Below are positions 49,901-62,100 of a stretch of 64,000 nt of DNA, one piece after another. This stretch comes from Aphidius gifuensis. Taxonomy: Eukaryota; Arthropoda; Insecta; Hymenoptera; Braconidae. Position 1 is the stretch's first letter; every line of letters begins with the position of its first letter. The DNA lies in the NCBI RefSeq assembly GCF_014905175.1, contig NC_057788.1, positions 20,120,154-20,184,153 of the forward strand, written 5' to 3'. The position numbers were made by a program, and so were the translations under genes. The notes below the pieces were generated by a model that saw only the letters and a program-made list of their open reading frames with translations, had not been told where the DNA came from and made no database searches.

Positions 49901-50482
49901 TATACTTTTCATTGTTTCACTGTTTTATAATGATCATGTGATAAAATGCATTTTTTTTTTTTTTTCATTTCAATTTTATTGATTAATTCATTTAGCTTTA
50001 TGTATACAATGTGTTATGTGTATAGTGAAAACATGCATGACTGAAACAATGATGAATTTAATAATTTTTAAAAAAGTATCCATTAAATAAATTTTAATAT
50101 TGTGCTATAAAAATTCTTGGTTTATAATAATTTTAAACATAAAAAACACATAACTTGATGCAATCGTCGATCAGTTGAATAAATTAAATTTTGGCCCTGT
50201 CGTACTCCAACCTTGAAATGAGTTTACACGCCTTTTTTTTATTATTAATAATTAAGGGATTTTAATCGGAAAATAATAGAGTGAACAAGTCCATGATACA
50301 ATTACAAATTCTTTCAATAAAAAGGGTATAAAATTAGAAATTCAGGAACAGTATGATTTCATGATTTACTGTTGCTAATAATGTTAATACTTATCCAATT
50401 TATTGGCTATATTTGCCTCACCTGTTAATTGTCCATCAATCTGTGCTGGATTACCATCGGCTACTAGTACGATCTGTAACGA
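46972..50482. other. upstream region of the channel gene
   Basis: The part next to exon 1 is presumably 5' UTR and promoter. Simple sequence dominates (A/T runs, an (AAT)n run near 48460). The only distinct segment is the GC-rich patch at 48860-49080. No protein gene is supported. Confidence 0.5.
48860..49080 (-). promoter_or_regulatory. GC-rich CGCGCG patch, candidate promoter or 5' exon
   Basis: About 220 bp with balanced composition inside a roughly 80% AT region, including GCGCGCGCG near 48932-48942 and repeated CTAGGT/GTAGGTAG words. It lies 1.9 kb upstream of the channel start codon. Such patches often mark insect promoters or 5' UTR exons; no TATA box or transcript start can be fixed by eye. 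Confidence 0.3.
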
Positions 50483-51687
50483 CCCGAGTGGAAAAATTTT
50501 CAGGATGCCCTATTTGATCTGAGAACTTGATAAGAATTAACGGATCAGGATTCCTTATTCAGGAAACCTGACTCATTTCTGGCTCGAATCTGGTCAGGAT
50601 ACCTGAAGATTTCCTTAGGTCAGGTGACCTTATTCAATCCTGTTCAGAAAAGAAACAGGAAACCTGAGCATATTCTGAATAAGGTTTCCTGATCAGATTC
50701 TGACTAGAATACTATCAGGGTGAATGAATAAAAAAAATCTGATTTTTTCCATTCAGTTTTCCTGTTTAGAAAGGGAACAGGAAACCTGAGCATATCCTGA
50801 ATAAGGCTTCCTGATCAGGTTTTGACCAGAATACTGTCCGGATAAATATATCATATAAATTGACTTTTTTCACTCAGTTCTCCTGTTAAGAAAAAAACCA
50901 GAAAACCTGAGCATATCCTGAAAAGGGAATCCTGATAAGATTCTGACAAGAATACTATCACGATAAATATTTTTTGGATTTAATTTTAATTTTAATTCTA
51001 AAACAAAGTGACAACGGACAATTTAACAAATTGTTGTGTTTTATTTTTACGTTAAATTTACGTTGCAAATTCTAATTTAAGTTTTTTTCAGCTGATGTAA
51101 TTTATAAAGGCAAAAAATCACAACAGATCATCGATAGACGGCATGGCTGAGCGTGTTAAGGCCCGTAGTTGTAGTTTGAGCGTTCCGAGTTCGCGTCCCA
51201 CTGGTTGTTAGATAACTTAAGTTATGTTAGGTATATAAAATCTTATCGTTTAATCTGTTACATCATTAACATTACTATAGTAAATTAGTCAAGCGATTTA
51301 CCAACCATTGAATAATAAAAAACAATTTTTTTGTTTAAATTACTTGATCCGTTTCAGATCAGGAATCCTGTTTCATTCCTGATCAGGTATACTGACCAGG
51401 TTTCCTGACCCGATTCTGATCAGAATCCTAAAAAAAAAGCGTTACACTCTGATCCGTTCCTGAACAGGATTCCTGGTTATATTCTAGTTATGATCCATTC
51501 CTGATCAGGTATCCTGGCTCTAACCTTACAATCTGGCCAGGTCTCCTGACCCGGTTCTGATCAGAATCCTAAAAAAGAGCGTTACATTCTGATCCATTCC
51601 TGAACAGGATTCCTGATCCGGTTCTGATTTGAAATCAGGTTCCCTGATCCGGTTCTGATCAGGACCTTAACTGAATTTCCACTCGGG
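50483..51687. mobile_element. 1.2-kb non-autonomous element with CCCGAGTGGAAA ends
   Basis: CCCGAGTGGAAA at 50483 and the complementary ...TTTCCACTCGGG ending at 51687, with GA on both flanks. The two arms are built from many imperfect copies of TCCTGATCAGG in both orientations. The central part is AT-rich and holds a tRNA-like segment (51135-51210). No transposase frame. The ends resemble those of the MITEs at 26926 and 42373. Confidence 0.78.
51135..51210 (+). ncRNA. tRNA-like (Leu/Ser type) segment, probably a pseudo-tRNA
   Basis: GGCATGGCTGAGCGTGTTAA matches the D-arm and A box of type II tRNAs. GAGTTCGCGTCCCAC resembles the T-arm and B box (GTTCGCGTC, 8 of 9 consensus positions), spaced as in a real tRNA. 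The T stem does not pair well and the acceptor stem is poor, so a functional tRNA is unlikely. It could drive pol III transcription of the element around it, or be a relic of a tRNA or SINE head. Confidence 0.5.
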
Positions 51688-52620
51688 GAAGGTATTAAAG
51701 TTGCTAGATTTCTTTTCTTTATATTTCTGGGTGTCCAATAAAAGCCTCCATTTACAACATGTGCAAACGGTTGAAGCGTTCAGAACCCCTGCATCGAATT
51801 AATCCAATGACAGGGGTCAATCTACCTAAAAACAGGTTTAAGTAGATTAAGTTATGAGTTGAAGATAAATTCATTTTATATTTTCAGGTAATGTTGATCG
51901 ACTAAAATTATCAATATTTTTCATCAAATACTTTCTTTGAGGATCAAGTTTTACGATTGTTTTTATTAGTTTATTAGGAAGTTTTTAATTAGGACAATAC
52001 TGATATCTATGTGGTGATTTACTAGTAATAACTTTACCCCTACATACACTGCATAACATTGTTGTTCTAAATTCATCAATATTTATAACAACAATCATCG
52101 GATGATTATCGATTTTTTTTTTAATAATGATAATGGTGATGATGTGTATCCTTTTGTACAACCATTCATTATAAATTGACCAGCAGCAAACAGGGTTTTT
52201 CTTTTATCATAAGAAATTCATTTCCCTTTACCCCCTTTGCCCCCTACTTGCCAGGTAGTTATTGCCTCAAGCGTACAAAGTGCTTGGGAAAAACTTATGC
52301 CACCTGTTGGCCGAAATGGTACTACTATATATTTAAATTCCCAGATTTAGAATTTTAATGTTATTGAATGCCGTCACAGGGGAAAGGGGTGGCTCTAATC
52401 GTAAAAATCATGTGGGACAAAAAGGCAACTCCGCCTATCTCTAAAAAATTTAGGTTATTTTTTTTTTTTTTTTATCTTGGTTTTTGAAAAAGATATCCGT
52501 GGTTTCTCCGGCCAATAATTCAACTTTTTCAATCGACGATACGATAATGCAAATTTTTATCATGACAATATGACGATATGATAATTCTCTCACGATAATT
52601 ACGCTAATGCGACAATATCA
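51688..52620. other. intergenic, nothing recognised
   Basis: About 0.9 kb between two repeat structures, with no coding sequence supported and no repeat structure identified. Confidence 0.5.
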
Positions 52621-53222
52621 TCAAAATAGTATATTATATAACTAGTACGTGAAGTAGGTGATTCTTGCATGATTTTGAAGGTGTCAATACGAGTCACCAG
52701 GAGTTGAGAACGAGCCGAAGGCGAGTCGAAAACGACCTGGTGACGAGTATATTTACTCAAAGTCGTGGAATCACCTCTTCTACACCACGAGTTATATACA
52801 ATATTTTATGTTACAAGGGCAGTGGGAATAATGTGTGAATTTTCAAAGCGTAAGAGGGGTAGTGCGCTTTTTGGAAATTCACACATTATTACCACTGTTC
52901 CTAGTAACATAAAATATAGTTCGTTACATGTGCCCAATCAGAGAGCCCGCTCACAACTCATTTGGAGGGGAAACACTCGCCAAGGCTCGTGCTTGCCCCT
53001 CCAAATTCGTTGAGAGCACACTCTCTGAGTGGGCACTTGTAACGAAATATACTATTTTGACACGAGGTTTGTAATATGGACGCCATTTTGCGCCAATATA
53101 GTGCGTAAGGAGATACTTTTACGCACGATTTCTTGTTAAAAAATCGTCCGTAAAAGTATTTCTTTACGCACTATAATTGGTGCGTAATGGCGTCTTCTAC
53201 AAACAGAGTGTCAAAAAATATA
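52621..53222. repeat. run of four consecutive long hairpins
   Basis: Four inverted repeats lie end to end. (1) 52621-52806, degenerate arms closing on CGAGCCGAAGGCGAG in the loop. (2) 52800-52920, nearly perfect, with AATAATGTGTGAATTT in the arms. (3) 52914-53052, arms of about 57 bp with CATTTGGAGGGG. (4) 53046-53222, arms with TTTTACGCACGAT and GACGCCATT. The outer left end TCAAAATAGTATATT is also complementary to 53045-53059, so hairpins 1-3 lie within a larger inverted repeat. No coding frame. A decayed relative of hairpin 2 lies at 58318-58395. Confidence 0.8.
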
Positions 53223-53391
53223 ATATTGAATTATCCAAAAAAATATCGTTGTTTTTCCCCCTCAAATACGCGTACTTCATTGCCAGTAGTACACAATAGT
53301 CAAAGCCTGATAATTTTTATTTGAAATTTATATAAAATTTATATATCTAATTACTATACTTTTTTTTTTTGAGTTAAATATATGCATAAGT

Positions 53392-53860
53392 CAAGTCTCG
53401 TGTCGGGCTTGGTGAAACAATGGACACCAGCTTGACACGAGGCTCGTGTGAGGGCGGGAAAAATCAAGGGAACAGTCTTGTGTCGAGCCTGGATTAACAA
53501 GGCTCGTCTAGTGACTAGAAAAACAGGCTTGACACAACCTTAAAATTTTTAATCTCGTGTGAGGCTTGGAATTAACGATTGACACAGGCTTGGTACAAAC
53601 CTGGACTAACAAGTCTTGTGCAATGACTGTAAATACAGGCTTGACACCACCTTGAAATTTTCAATCTCGTGTGAGGCTTAGAATTAACGATTGACATAAG
53701 CTTGGTACAAGCCTGGACTAACAAGTCTTGTGCAATGACTGTAAATACAGGCTTGACACGAGCTTGGAATTTTTAACCTTGTGTGAGGCTTGAAAATAAC
53801 AATCGACACAGGCTTAGTACAAGCCTAGATTAACAAGTCTTGGGCAATGACTGGAAAAAT
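53392..53860. repeat. 112-bp minisatellite
   Basis: About four units. CAGGCTTGACAC recurs at 53524, 53636 and 53748, giving a 112-bp period. Each unit also has CTCGTGTGAGGCTT, GGACTAACAAGTCTTG and TGACTGTAAATA. The outer units are more diverged. Non-coding. Confidence 0.88.
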
Positions 53861-54014
53861 TCTCTGTGCCAAGCTAGGCACATTCTAGTCCACCGAGGCT
53901 AGGAAACACAAGCTTGTAACAAGCCTGGTACGGCCGTTCGCCCTTGTGGGATCCTACCTAGGGACTCATAATTTTTCTTTTTATATTCGTTGTGAACACA
54001 CACTGTTTGGGCAC

Positions 54015-55026
54015 TAGGGCTTCATGCGGTACCGAGACTAGTCTCGGTCTCGCATGCGTCGTCTCGCGAGACGCGAGACCGAGACCGAGACCGAGACCGC
54101 CTTGAATCAATAAAACGATACCGAGACCGAGACCGAGACTATCGTCTGAAAGTCTCGCTAGTCTCGCGAGACTCTGAAAATTTTAAATAATATTTTTTTT
54201 TTTTTTCCCTCTTACCGTATCGAATCATATTGAAAAAAAAGAACTGTTATATTCCTGCACAGTAAGACACTGCACAGTAGGGCACTGACGCCAGAGTCAC
54301 AAGCCTTATGTATCAATGAAAATTGTAAAGACTTAAGTTACGCCAATTATATTTTCCTCAACTGATATTTTTTGTATTTGATGTTTCAAAAGCAATGATT
54401 TACTTCTTGGAAAAAAATACATATCGATGAAGTAAAAGAAAAAAAAAAAAAAGAAAATATACTATTTGTTTATGGCATTTCTAAAGACTTTTCTCAGACT
54501 AATTTAAAAAACTTCGGTTTAGAATGAAGTTCAAGGTATTACAACTGATAACCTCTTCAAATATGACATTTGTTGAAGAACTAGAAAATGAGATGGAAAA
54601 AATAGGATACTCGATAAAAAACAAACGTCGTATATAAAAATAATTCTCGTCATAATTTGGTATGATTAATCAATTTTATTAATATTAAAATTAATAATCA
54701 ATTTATTAATTAAAATAATTCAATATTTATTGCATTATTTTATATTTTATAATTTTAAAAAAATATAAAATATTAATTGTTTTTATTTTACACGAATTTG
54801 ATATACATGGTATTATTCAATCACTTTTTTTACTTTACTTGGACGAATAAATATTAGTATAAAAGCGAGACCCGGCGATACTTGCGAGACGAGACCGAGA
54901 CCGAGACCGAGACCTAAAATCTTAAAATTGCGAGACCGAGACCGAGACCGAGACCTGGTGCGAACGAGCGAGACCGATACCGAGACTCGTCGAATCTCGT
55001 CTCGTCTCGTACCGCATGAAGCCCTA
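54015..55026. mobile_element. hAT-like non-autonomous element, copy 2
   Basis: Ends TAGGGCTTCATGCGGTAC and its complement, flanked by the perfect 8-bp repeat TTGGGCAC (54007-54014 and 55027-55034). The subterminal arrays are CGAGAC/GTCTCG words with the palindrome GTCTCGCGAGAC. 1,012 bp, without a transposase frame. The intact ends and target duplication suggest a fairly recent insertion. Confidence 0.92.
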
Positions 55027-55034
55027 TTGGGCAC

Positions 55035-58000
55035 TTGTATTGAAATTCGAAATACATACACTTTTAGCATTTATCATTAATTGACCAACAAATTTGTTCG
55101 ATTGAAGGTATTTTTTTTTTGAAATACACTATATTGTGTCTGTTCATAATTTTTAAACAATTCGTCACGGCTGTATATCATCTTCTTTTATTTATTCACG
55201 AGAAAAAACTTGCAAACTTATAATCATAAATTTATTATGTATATTTTTTTTATCAGTATTTTCCGAACAAACTTTTTTTGTTATAAACTTTATCATCAAT
55301 TACGAACGATAATATTCCTGATTAAAAAACATTTACTAAGTATATTATGAAAATAAAAAAAAACTTTTTTAAAAAAAATTTCAACACACTACTTTGATAG
55401 TATTATTGAAAATGTTTGCTCAACTCTGATAATCATTTGATTGTTAAACAAGAAATTTGCCGTTGAAACCAATATAAAATGCACAATTAGTTCAGAAGAA
55501 AAAAAATCTATCCAAAGTTCAAAAGTAATAAAAAAGAAAAAATATATATATTTGAGTGATAGTCAAGTTTACCAAGTCAATATAGTAATGCACCTGGGTG
55601 AAGTTTATATACTTCACCCAGATGATGCATCACGTTGTAAAATATTATATTTAAAAAATCAATTTCTAAAAAACTTATAAATAAAAAATAAAGCAACTAA
55701 CACTTATATCAAATATTTATATGTGAAAAGAAAAATAAAAAACAAATTTAATTGTAAGAAAAAAAAGCGCATATATAAAATTTTTATATTCAAATTATTT
55801 CTTGTTTAAAAGAAAAAAATTAACATCAAAAGAAATGAGAAAAAGAAAAAAAGTGTTTTTCATACTTATGAAATTATTATAAAAAATAAAATAATCGCAA
55901 AATTTCACGAATGAGTTTATATAGAACAAGCGAATTATGAATATATTATTCCTATTAAATTCTTTCTTTATAATCTTTGCATTTTTAATTTTCTGCTCCA
56001 AGTGATAATTATTAAAATTGTATGGGTTTAAGGGTAGTTGAAACGTTATTTTGGATCCGACATTCAAGCTTTATAGCTTGCCATATGCGGCTAATCACCG
56101 AGTACTTTGATAACTTCTTCTGTGATAAATTTAATTCTCACTAATGGAATTATTCAATATTTCATATTCAAATATATAACTTTTAAATTTTTAACTTGAA
56201 ATACTAAATTAATTAAACAAAAAACACGAATATCAAGATTGTAAAAAATAAATAATAATAAAAATAATGTGTTGTGTGAAAATAATAAAATTACTTGATA
56301 ATGCCAAACGTGAATGTATTGAAAACATGGCCTTGTAAAATTGAACCTAGTTCTTTTACCTTTCAACCCTTTACTGCGACTTTTTCATTTCCCACCTGTA
56401 TTTTTATTTTCTGCCATTTTTTCAGTCTGAGAGGTGAACTGCATCTGTCTCATCTGCATACTTGTATCATTTCTCATATAATTAAATAATTTTAATTTTT
56501 TCCTCAACTTGAAACCCTCTTTTCAATTTTCTTTTTTTTTATTTCACCCTTATTTTTTTATTTAATCATTTTTTTATCTGTTGATTTTGTTGATATATAT
56601 ATTTATTTGATATTATAAAAAATTTCAAGTTTTTCTGCATTATAGTGACACGTGACTTGAATATAATATGTATACAACACAGTGAACTACGTCATCTCCG
56701 CGTCACGAAGTTGCTCGTATTGATCCGTAAAGAGGACAAGAGGTTGTTGAAAGAGGGAGAGAAAGAGGAAAAAATGAGAGTTGGAGAAGCAAACTGGTAG
56801 CATGGTTTTTCTTTCCTCGTTTAACACTTTACTGACATTTGCCATTGGATTTTTTTGTCTCCTCTTTATAGATTTGGCATTCAACCCTATTCCTACTAAC
56901 TTACTTTACTATCCTTGTATATTCCTTTAAACTATCCTCTACCTTTTTTATTTCAAAAGAAATTTACATTAACCATTTCTGTAAAGTATTCATATTTCAT
57001 CTATATAAAAATTTCCTTTCTACCATTTTATTCCGTTTTTATTTATTGCTTTTCTTTATTCTTGTTTTTATTTTTTTCTCTCTTTTTTTGTGTTTCAACA
57101 CTTGTTATTTATTTATCTATTTTATTTTTTTTTGACTTTTGAATCTCATGATTCACAATGATTTATATATATTGTGTATTTATTTTCACCTGTTGTTTTA
57201 TATACAAGCATTTTTTTTTTAATTTTCGTTTTGTTGTCGGAGTACTATTACCAAAGCGTTTCGCGAAAACAATGAAAATATTGAAATAGTTTTACTGGAT
57301 ATACCAAGGTCATTTTCTTTTTGAGGTCGATGAAATTCTTGAACATTATTTTTGCAAGTTAGGCCAATTAAAAAAGTTGAAAATTTACTTCAAGAAAAAT
57401 TATGAAGTTCTCAAGATATTTTGTAGAAGTGGGAGGATGTCTTTCCCCATATTATACCATATGTGCTTTTTATCTTGTCCAAATAATTCATGTATTCATA
57501 TATTACTTTAAAAAATAAAATAATATTTTACAAGTTTACTGTTAAAATCTTTTTCAAAGAATATTTCTACTACATTACTTATTCACTGTCTCGAGATTTT
57601 CTAATCCACCGAGAATCACCTCACTCGTGTGCAGATTTTGATAGGCAAATATGACAGTTATTTTTTTTGGCTATAGCTATACAATGTAGAAATAAAACAA
57701 CTTAAATTCAGTTTTTAAAAGAAAAATTGAAAAATATATACTGCTTTTTTGAAAAACAATACAATTTTATGGGTAAATATGTTTTTATTACCCACTGAGC
57801 TCATACAATGAATTCAATACAAATCTTGAGAGTAATGCCATCTCTTGACGCCGTATATTTCATATTTCATATGTGTCATTGGCTGTCTTTTAATATCCAG
57901 CATAACTTTGATTCATATTTTGATTAATATTAAAATAATTATAAAGCAAATTTTTATTATTGCAATTTGTTATTTTTTTTTCGAGAAAATTTATTTCCAA

Positions 58001-58317
58001 AAAATTTATTTTTTCTTTAATGTTATTTTCAAGATATTTAACAAGAACTATCTAATTTTAATAAATTTGGCCAAAATTTATTTAAATTTATCACTTTCAT
58101 TAACCACAGGCATTTTATTAGATTCAAATCAGTGTTTATTAATATTGCCATGAATTTTTACAGGTAGCACCCAACTTGGCTACCCCCACCCTATGTAAAA
58201 TACATTTTTCTATATCAAAACATTTGTTCTAAATTTGAATTTCAAAATTTTCATGAGAAAAAAAATCCCTGATTTTTATTTTCAAAAAAATTAATATACT
58301 TTTATGACACTATAGGG
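55035..58317. other. intergenic between repeat cluster and IR gene
   Basis: No protein gene supported. It holds a perfect 11-bp-arm hairpin (CTGGGTGAAGT and its complement, 55594-55621). A less AT-rich patch near 56650-56800 is unexplained. Confidence 0.5.
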
Positions 58318-58395
58318 ACAGAGGGAATAATGTGTGAATTTCCCAAAGAGAACTCTTACTAAGCTCTGGAAATTCATAAGAGCTTTTTTTTTGCT
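58318..58395. repeat. decayed copy of hairpin 2
   Basis: GGGAATAATGTGTGAATTT followed by a short spacer and GGAAATTCA matches the arms of the hairpin at 52800-52920. The right arm is shortened, so it is a remnant. Confidence 0.6.
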
Positions 58396-58689
58396 ACGTC
58401 GTGCGATTCACGCTCTCGAGAGTCTTTATAAATATAAATACATAATTGAATTTTGAGAGTATACAAAGTGTATAGTGTTTTGGAATTTTTTTAAATAAGT
58501 AAATAATTTATAATCAAACTTCTCGGGTAATTTCTCTATTCAATAACAATTTCGTTTTTGTTTTTTGTTTTTTTTTTAAATCTTGACTCTTATCTAAATA
58601 AATAACGAAAATTCAATAGTGTATATAGTACAAAAAATTGTATATTAATAAATTATGCCAATAGCTTAATTGAACAAAATGAAGTATCT

Positions 58690-58695
58690 TTTATT
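58690..58695 (-). terminator. candidate polyadenylation signal of the IR gene
   Basis: AATAAA on the minus strand, about 160 bases after the IR stop codon. A common hexamer in this AT-rich DNA, so weak evidence. Confidence 0.25.
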
Positions 58696-58854
58696 CAATG
58701 TTCAATTTTTGTTTCAAAGAAATCTAACGAAAAATTGTGATAATTGTACGTAATAAAAGTGATCGTTACAATACATTATTTTTCATTTTACATATTGAAA
58801 AACAAAAAAACACTATAATAATAAATGATCGATAAGTTTTCAAGAGCTGCCAGC

Positions 58855-59164
58855 TTAACCTGAAATTGTATCAATATCAATTTGCTCGTCATTCATGTCA
58901 TCCAACTGATTGTCGGCTGATGAAACTTCATGATCATCATTGAAATTGAGATTACTCGTATGATAATAAAAAAAAATATTTTCCAATAACATAATGAAAA
59001 ATGCAATGATTATACCAATAATAAGTAAAAAAATTGCTGGATTAAATTGTTCGATAGGAACAGGACTTGGTTTCGAACTATAACTTTCAGGACATTTTGG
59101 TTTTTGATGATGCCATATTTGACGAAGACGGTGGGCTATTCCAGTTTCAACAATTTTTCTCAAT
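58855..59164 (-). CDS. IR75-like last exon, M4 and tail
   Basis: LRKIVETGIAHRLRQIW, then KPKCPESYSSKP, the M4 helix (AIFLLIIGIIIAFFIMLLEN) and an acidic tail ending DIDTISG, stop TAA at 58855-58857. Acceptor CGACAG, phase 2. Confidence 0.93.
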
Positions 59165-62100
59165 CTGTCGAAAGTTGATATTATATAGAATAGTGTAATC
59201 ATGGTAATCATGTATATGAATGAAAATTTATTGGACGTATTTGTACTATATTTCAAACTACTTACCCATATATTATCATCTTTTTAAATGGTGAGTGCTT
59301 ACTAGTGACAAGAGTTACTTTTCGGGGAGGTAACATTTCAACTTCATGCAGTTCACAGATTTCATCTTCTTCAAAAGTATCCTTAAATAATTTTGAAACT
59401 CAAATTATTCTAGAAAAACACAAAGAAAACTTAGAAAGATATTACCTCTATCACTTTATATGCTGTGGCAGGATCAATATGAAATGCAAATCCACCATTT
59501 TTTACTTTTTGCATACCTTCTATTGCTGAATAATATCCACCGTTTGGACGTTTTTTTGTTGGTTTAATTTTAGCATTCCAAAATCTAGAATCTATTGGAT
59601 TTGTACTTGTCTGAAAGTAATATACAATAATGATTGGTCAATTATATTGATAAAACACAGATTTTTCTTACAGCAAAATAATCACGATGATAAGCAACAT
59701 CTTCCAGAGCACACTCAAGACTACTGTCAGTAAGATTGTCCATTGAATTGAGCCAACGTGGCCGAGCTGCCAATAATGATCCAACAATACTAGCTGAATA
59801 AAATTGGTAAAGTAAAAGGCCCCATATAAATAATGATAAAAAAATAATTCTTCCTGAAATAATTGATGGACCATCACTCAATCCTTGCTGAGATATGGCT
59901 GTCATTGTGATGAGTCCAGTTTCTGATGCTGGTGTTGTAACTAAACTTCCAGATGATTCATTTGAATTTCCATAATAAATTTCAACTTTCAATGATGCCA
60001 ATAATAGTAACCAATAAATAAATCCAACCACCAATATTGCATACCATAATTTATAGGTGAATGGTTGAAGAAAATGATTTTCAAGTGAATTACCAATTGG
60101 ATGACGGAAAATAAAGTTTGGTTTAACAACCCATGTTTCAACCGTAAATTCACAAACAGATAATCTTTCTGCTTTGTATTGAAATGGTGAAATACTTATG
60201 TCAACTTTGCCTGCTAACATATCACCAATGATACCGTTGAATGTACCATTTACAAGGTAGCCCCATGTTTTAGCTACATTTAAATTTATTGTGAAATTAA
60301 ACATATCTTGAAGTTGTTGTCCCAATGCGAAGTGATATCTTGTCATCGTATCAAAATGAGGATTATCTCTGCTGCTCATGTAAGTTTGCAAATTTGGTAA
60401 TGGTGGATTTATCAGCTGTTGACAATAGCACAGTTAGAAAATTTTTACAAGAGTTTTACGATAAGAAAATCGAGGGGTTATTCATAAAAAATTTCGGTGA
60501 CATAATGCTTTAAAACGGTATGTAAGTCCCAAGGTAGAACAATTCTTTCCGTTCAAAGAGGCACCATTGTAATCACAAGTTAAAGAAATAATAAGTGCCC
60601 TCTAATGTCTAAAATTTCTTTACTTTACTGCCACGTCTTTAGAGTATGTATTTACACACAGTAATACTACTTCAGCAGATTTTCAATGCATCGCCTGGTA
60701 TTTTTTGACTCTTTTTAACCCTGAATTTTCGTCTTAAATAATTATAACTTTTATTATATTAGTAAAACATTAATAATAGACACGTTAAAAAAATACGACA
60801 ACTCGAGTAGGTCAATTTGTACACATAGAGTGTGTGGTGAAATGCCAGTCCACCACTTATGGGTCTGAATATTTTTCATTATTTATTTTTATCAAAAAGG
60901 AAACAAGTGAAGATGTAAACACATTGAAGACGGACAATGGCAAAGAGTTCGTCAACGAGAAAACAGAGGAACTGGGAGGCTATTCTCGAATGAATACGAG
61001 TCGACTCGTTCACACGGACCGAGGTCCGTGAACGGATCTCACATCTCTACTCAAAGCAGATCCGTTCACGGACCTCGATCCGTGTGAACGAGTCGACTCG
61101 TATTCATTCGAGAATAGCCTCCCAGAGCAAATGGTAAGGTAGAAAGGGACAACAGAACGTTTGTTGATGTTGCTAGAACTATACTATGCAGCAAACAAGT
61201 ACCTGTCAAGCTCTGGGTTGAAACTGTTAACACAGCTGTATATGTCATTAACAGAACTGGCAAAAGCTCAACAAAAGAAAAAACACCAAATGAGATATGG
61301 CACAAGACAAGTGTCCAATGAACCAATTCAGAGAATTCGGTACCAAAGTGTTGGTACATGTTCCAAAAGAAAAAAGAACAAAATTGGACTTGAAAACTAG
61401 AGAAGGTGTAATGGTGGGCTACAGTCAAGTGGTTTAGGAATATCGAATCTGGTTTTTCAAAGGGCCACGAGGTAAAGGCTCGATGTGATCTAAAGCTTCT
61501 ACAAGCAAGTCAACAAGATAAGATGATAATTTAGCTGACTGATAAAGAGACATCAGGAGTCAGGACTTTAATCTTAACGCATAAAATTACCAACTTTTAA
61601 AAAAGATGCGACCGAACAGCAACACAATGAAGTGTTAGATGATTTCATCAGTGTAGATGATGCTTGAATGTCAGGTGATGAATATGACAGCGTTGATAAT
61701 AGAACTGTTGGTTTATCTAATGGCAACATATGCAGAGCCATTGTGTGCCTCCACCCAATGTAAGTAAGAATGTGGACAGATATAAAGCTAGGCTGGTTGT
61801 AAAAGGTTGTCAACAAAGAGCTGGGTTTGATTATGCTGAGACATTTAGTCCAGTAGTAAAGTTTGACTCCATAAGAGTAGTGCTGAGTCTAGCTGGAACA
61901 ACTAGGAGGGTTTAATGATGGTTCCAGTAAAATATGCAAATTAAAGAAAAGTTTGTATATAGACTGAAACAAGCAACAAGATGTTGGAACTTGCAATTAG
62001 CCTCATGCCTTGAAAAATTCAACCCGAAACCAGTTGATACTGGTTCTTGTGTCCTCCAATCACCTGGCAGCATCGATGAATGTATCGTCGTAGCCATCTA

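Noticed and set aside
61066..61428. 120-codon minus-strand frame in the IR intron
   Set aside because: Antisense of the copia integrase fragment and the palindrome.
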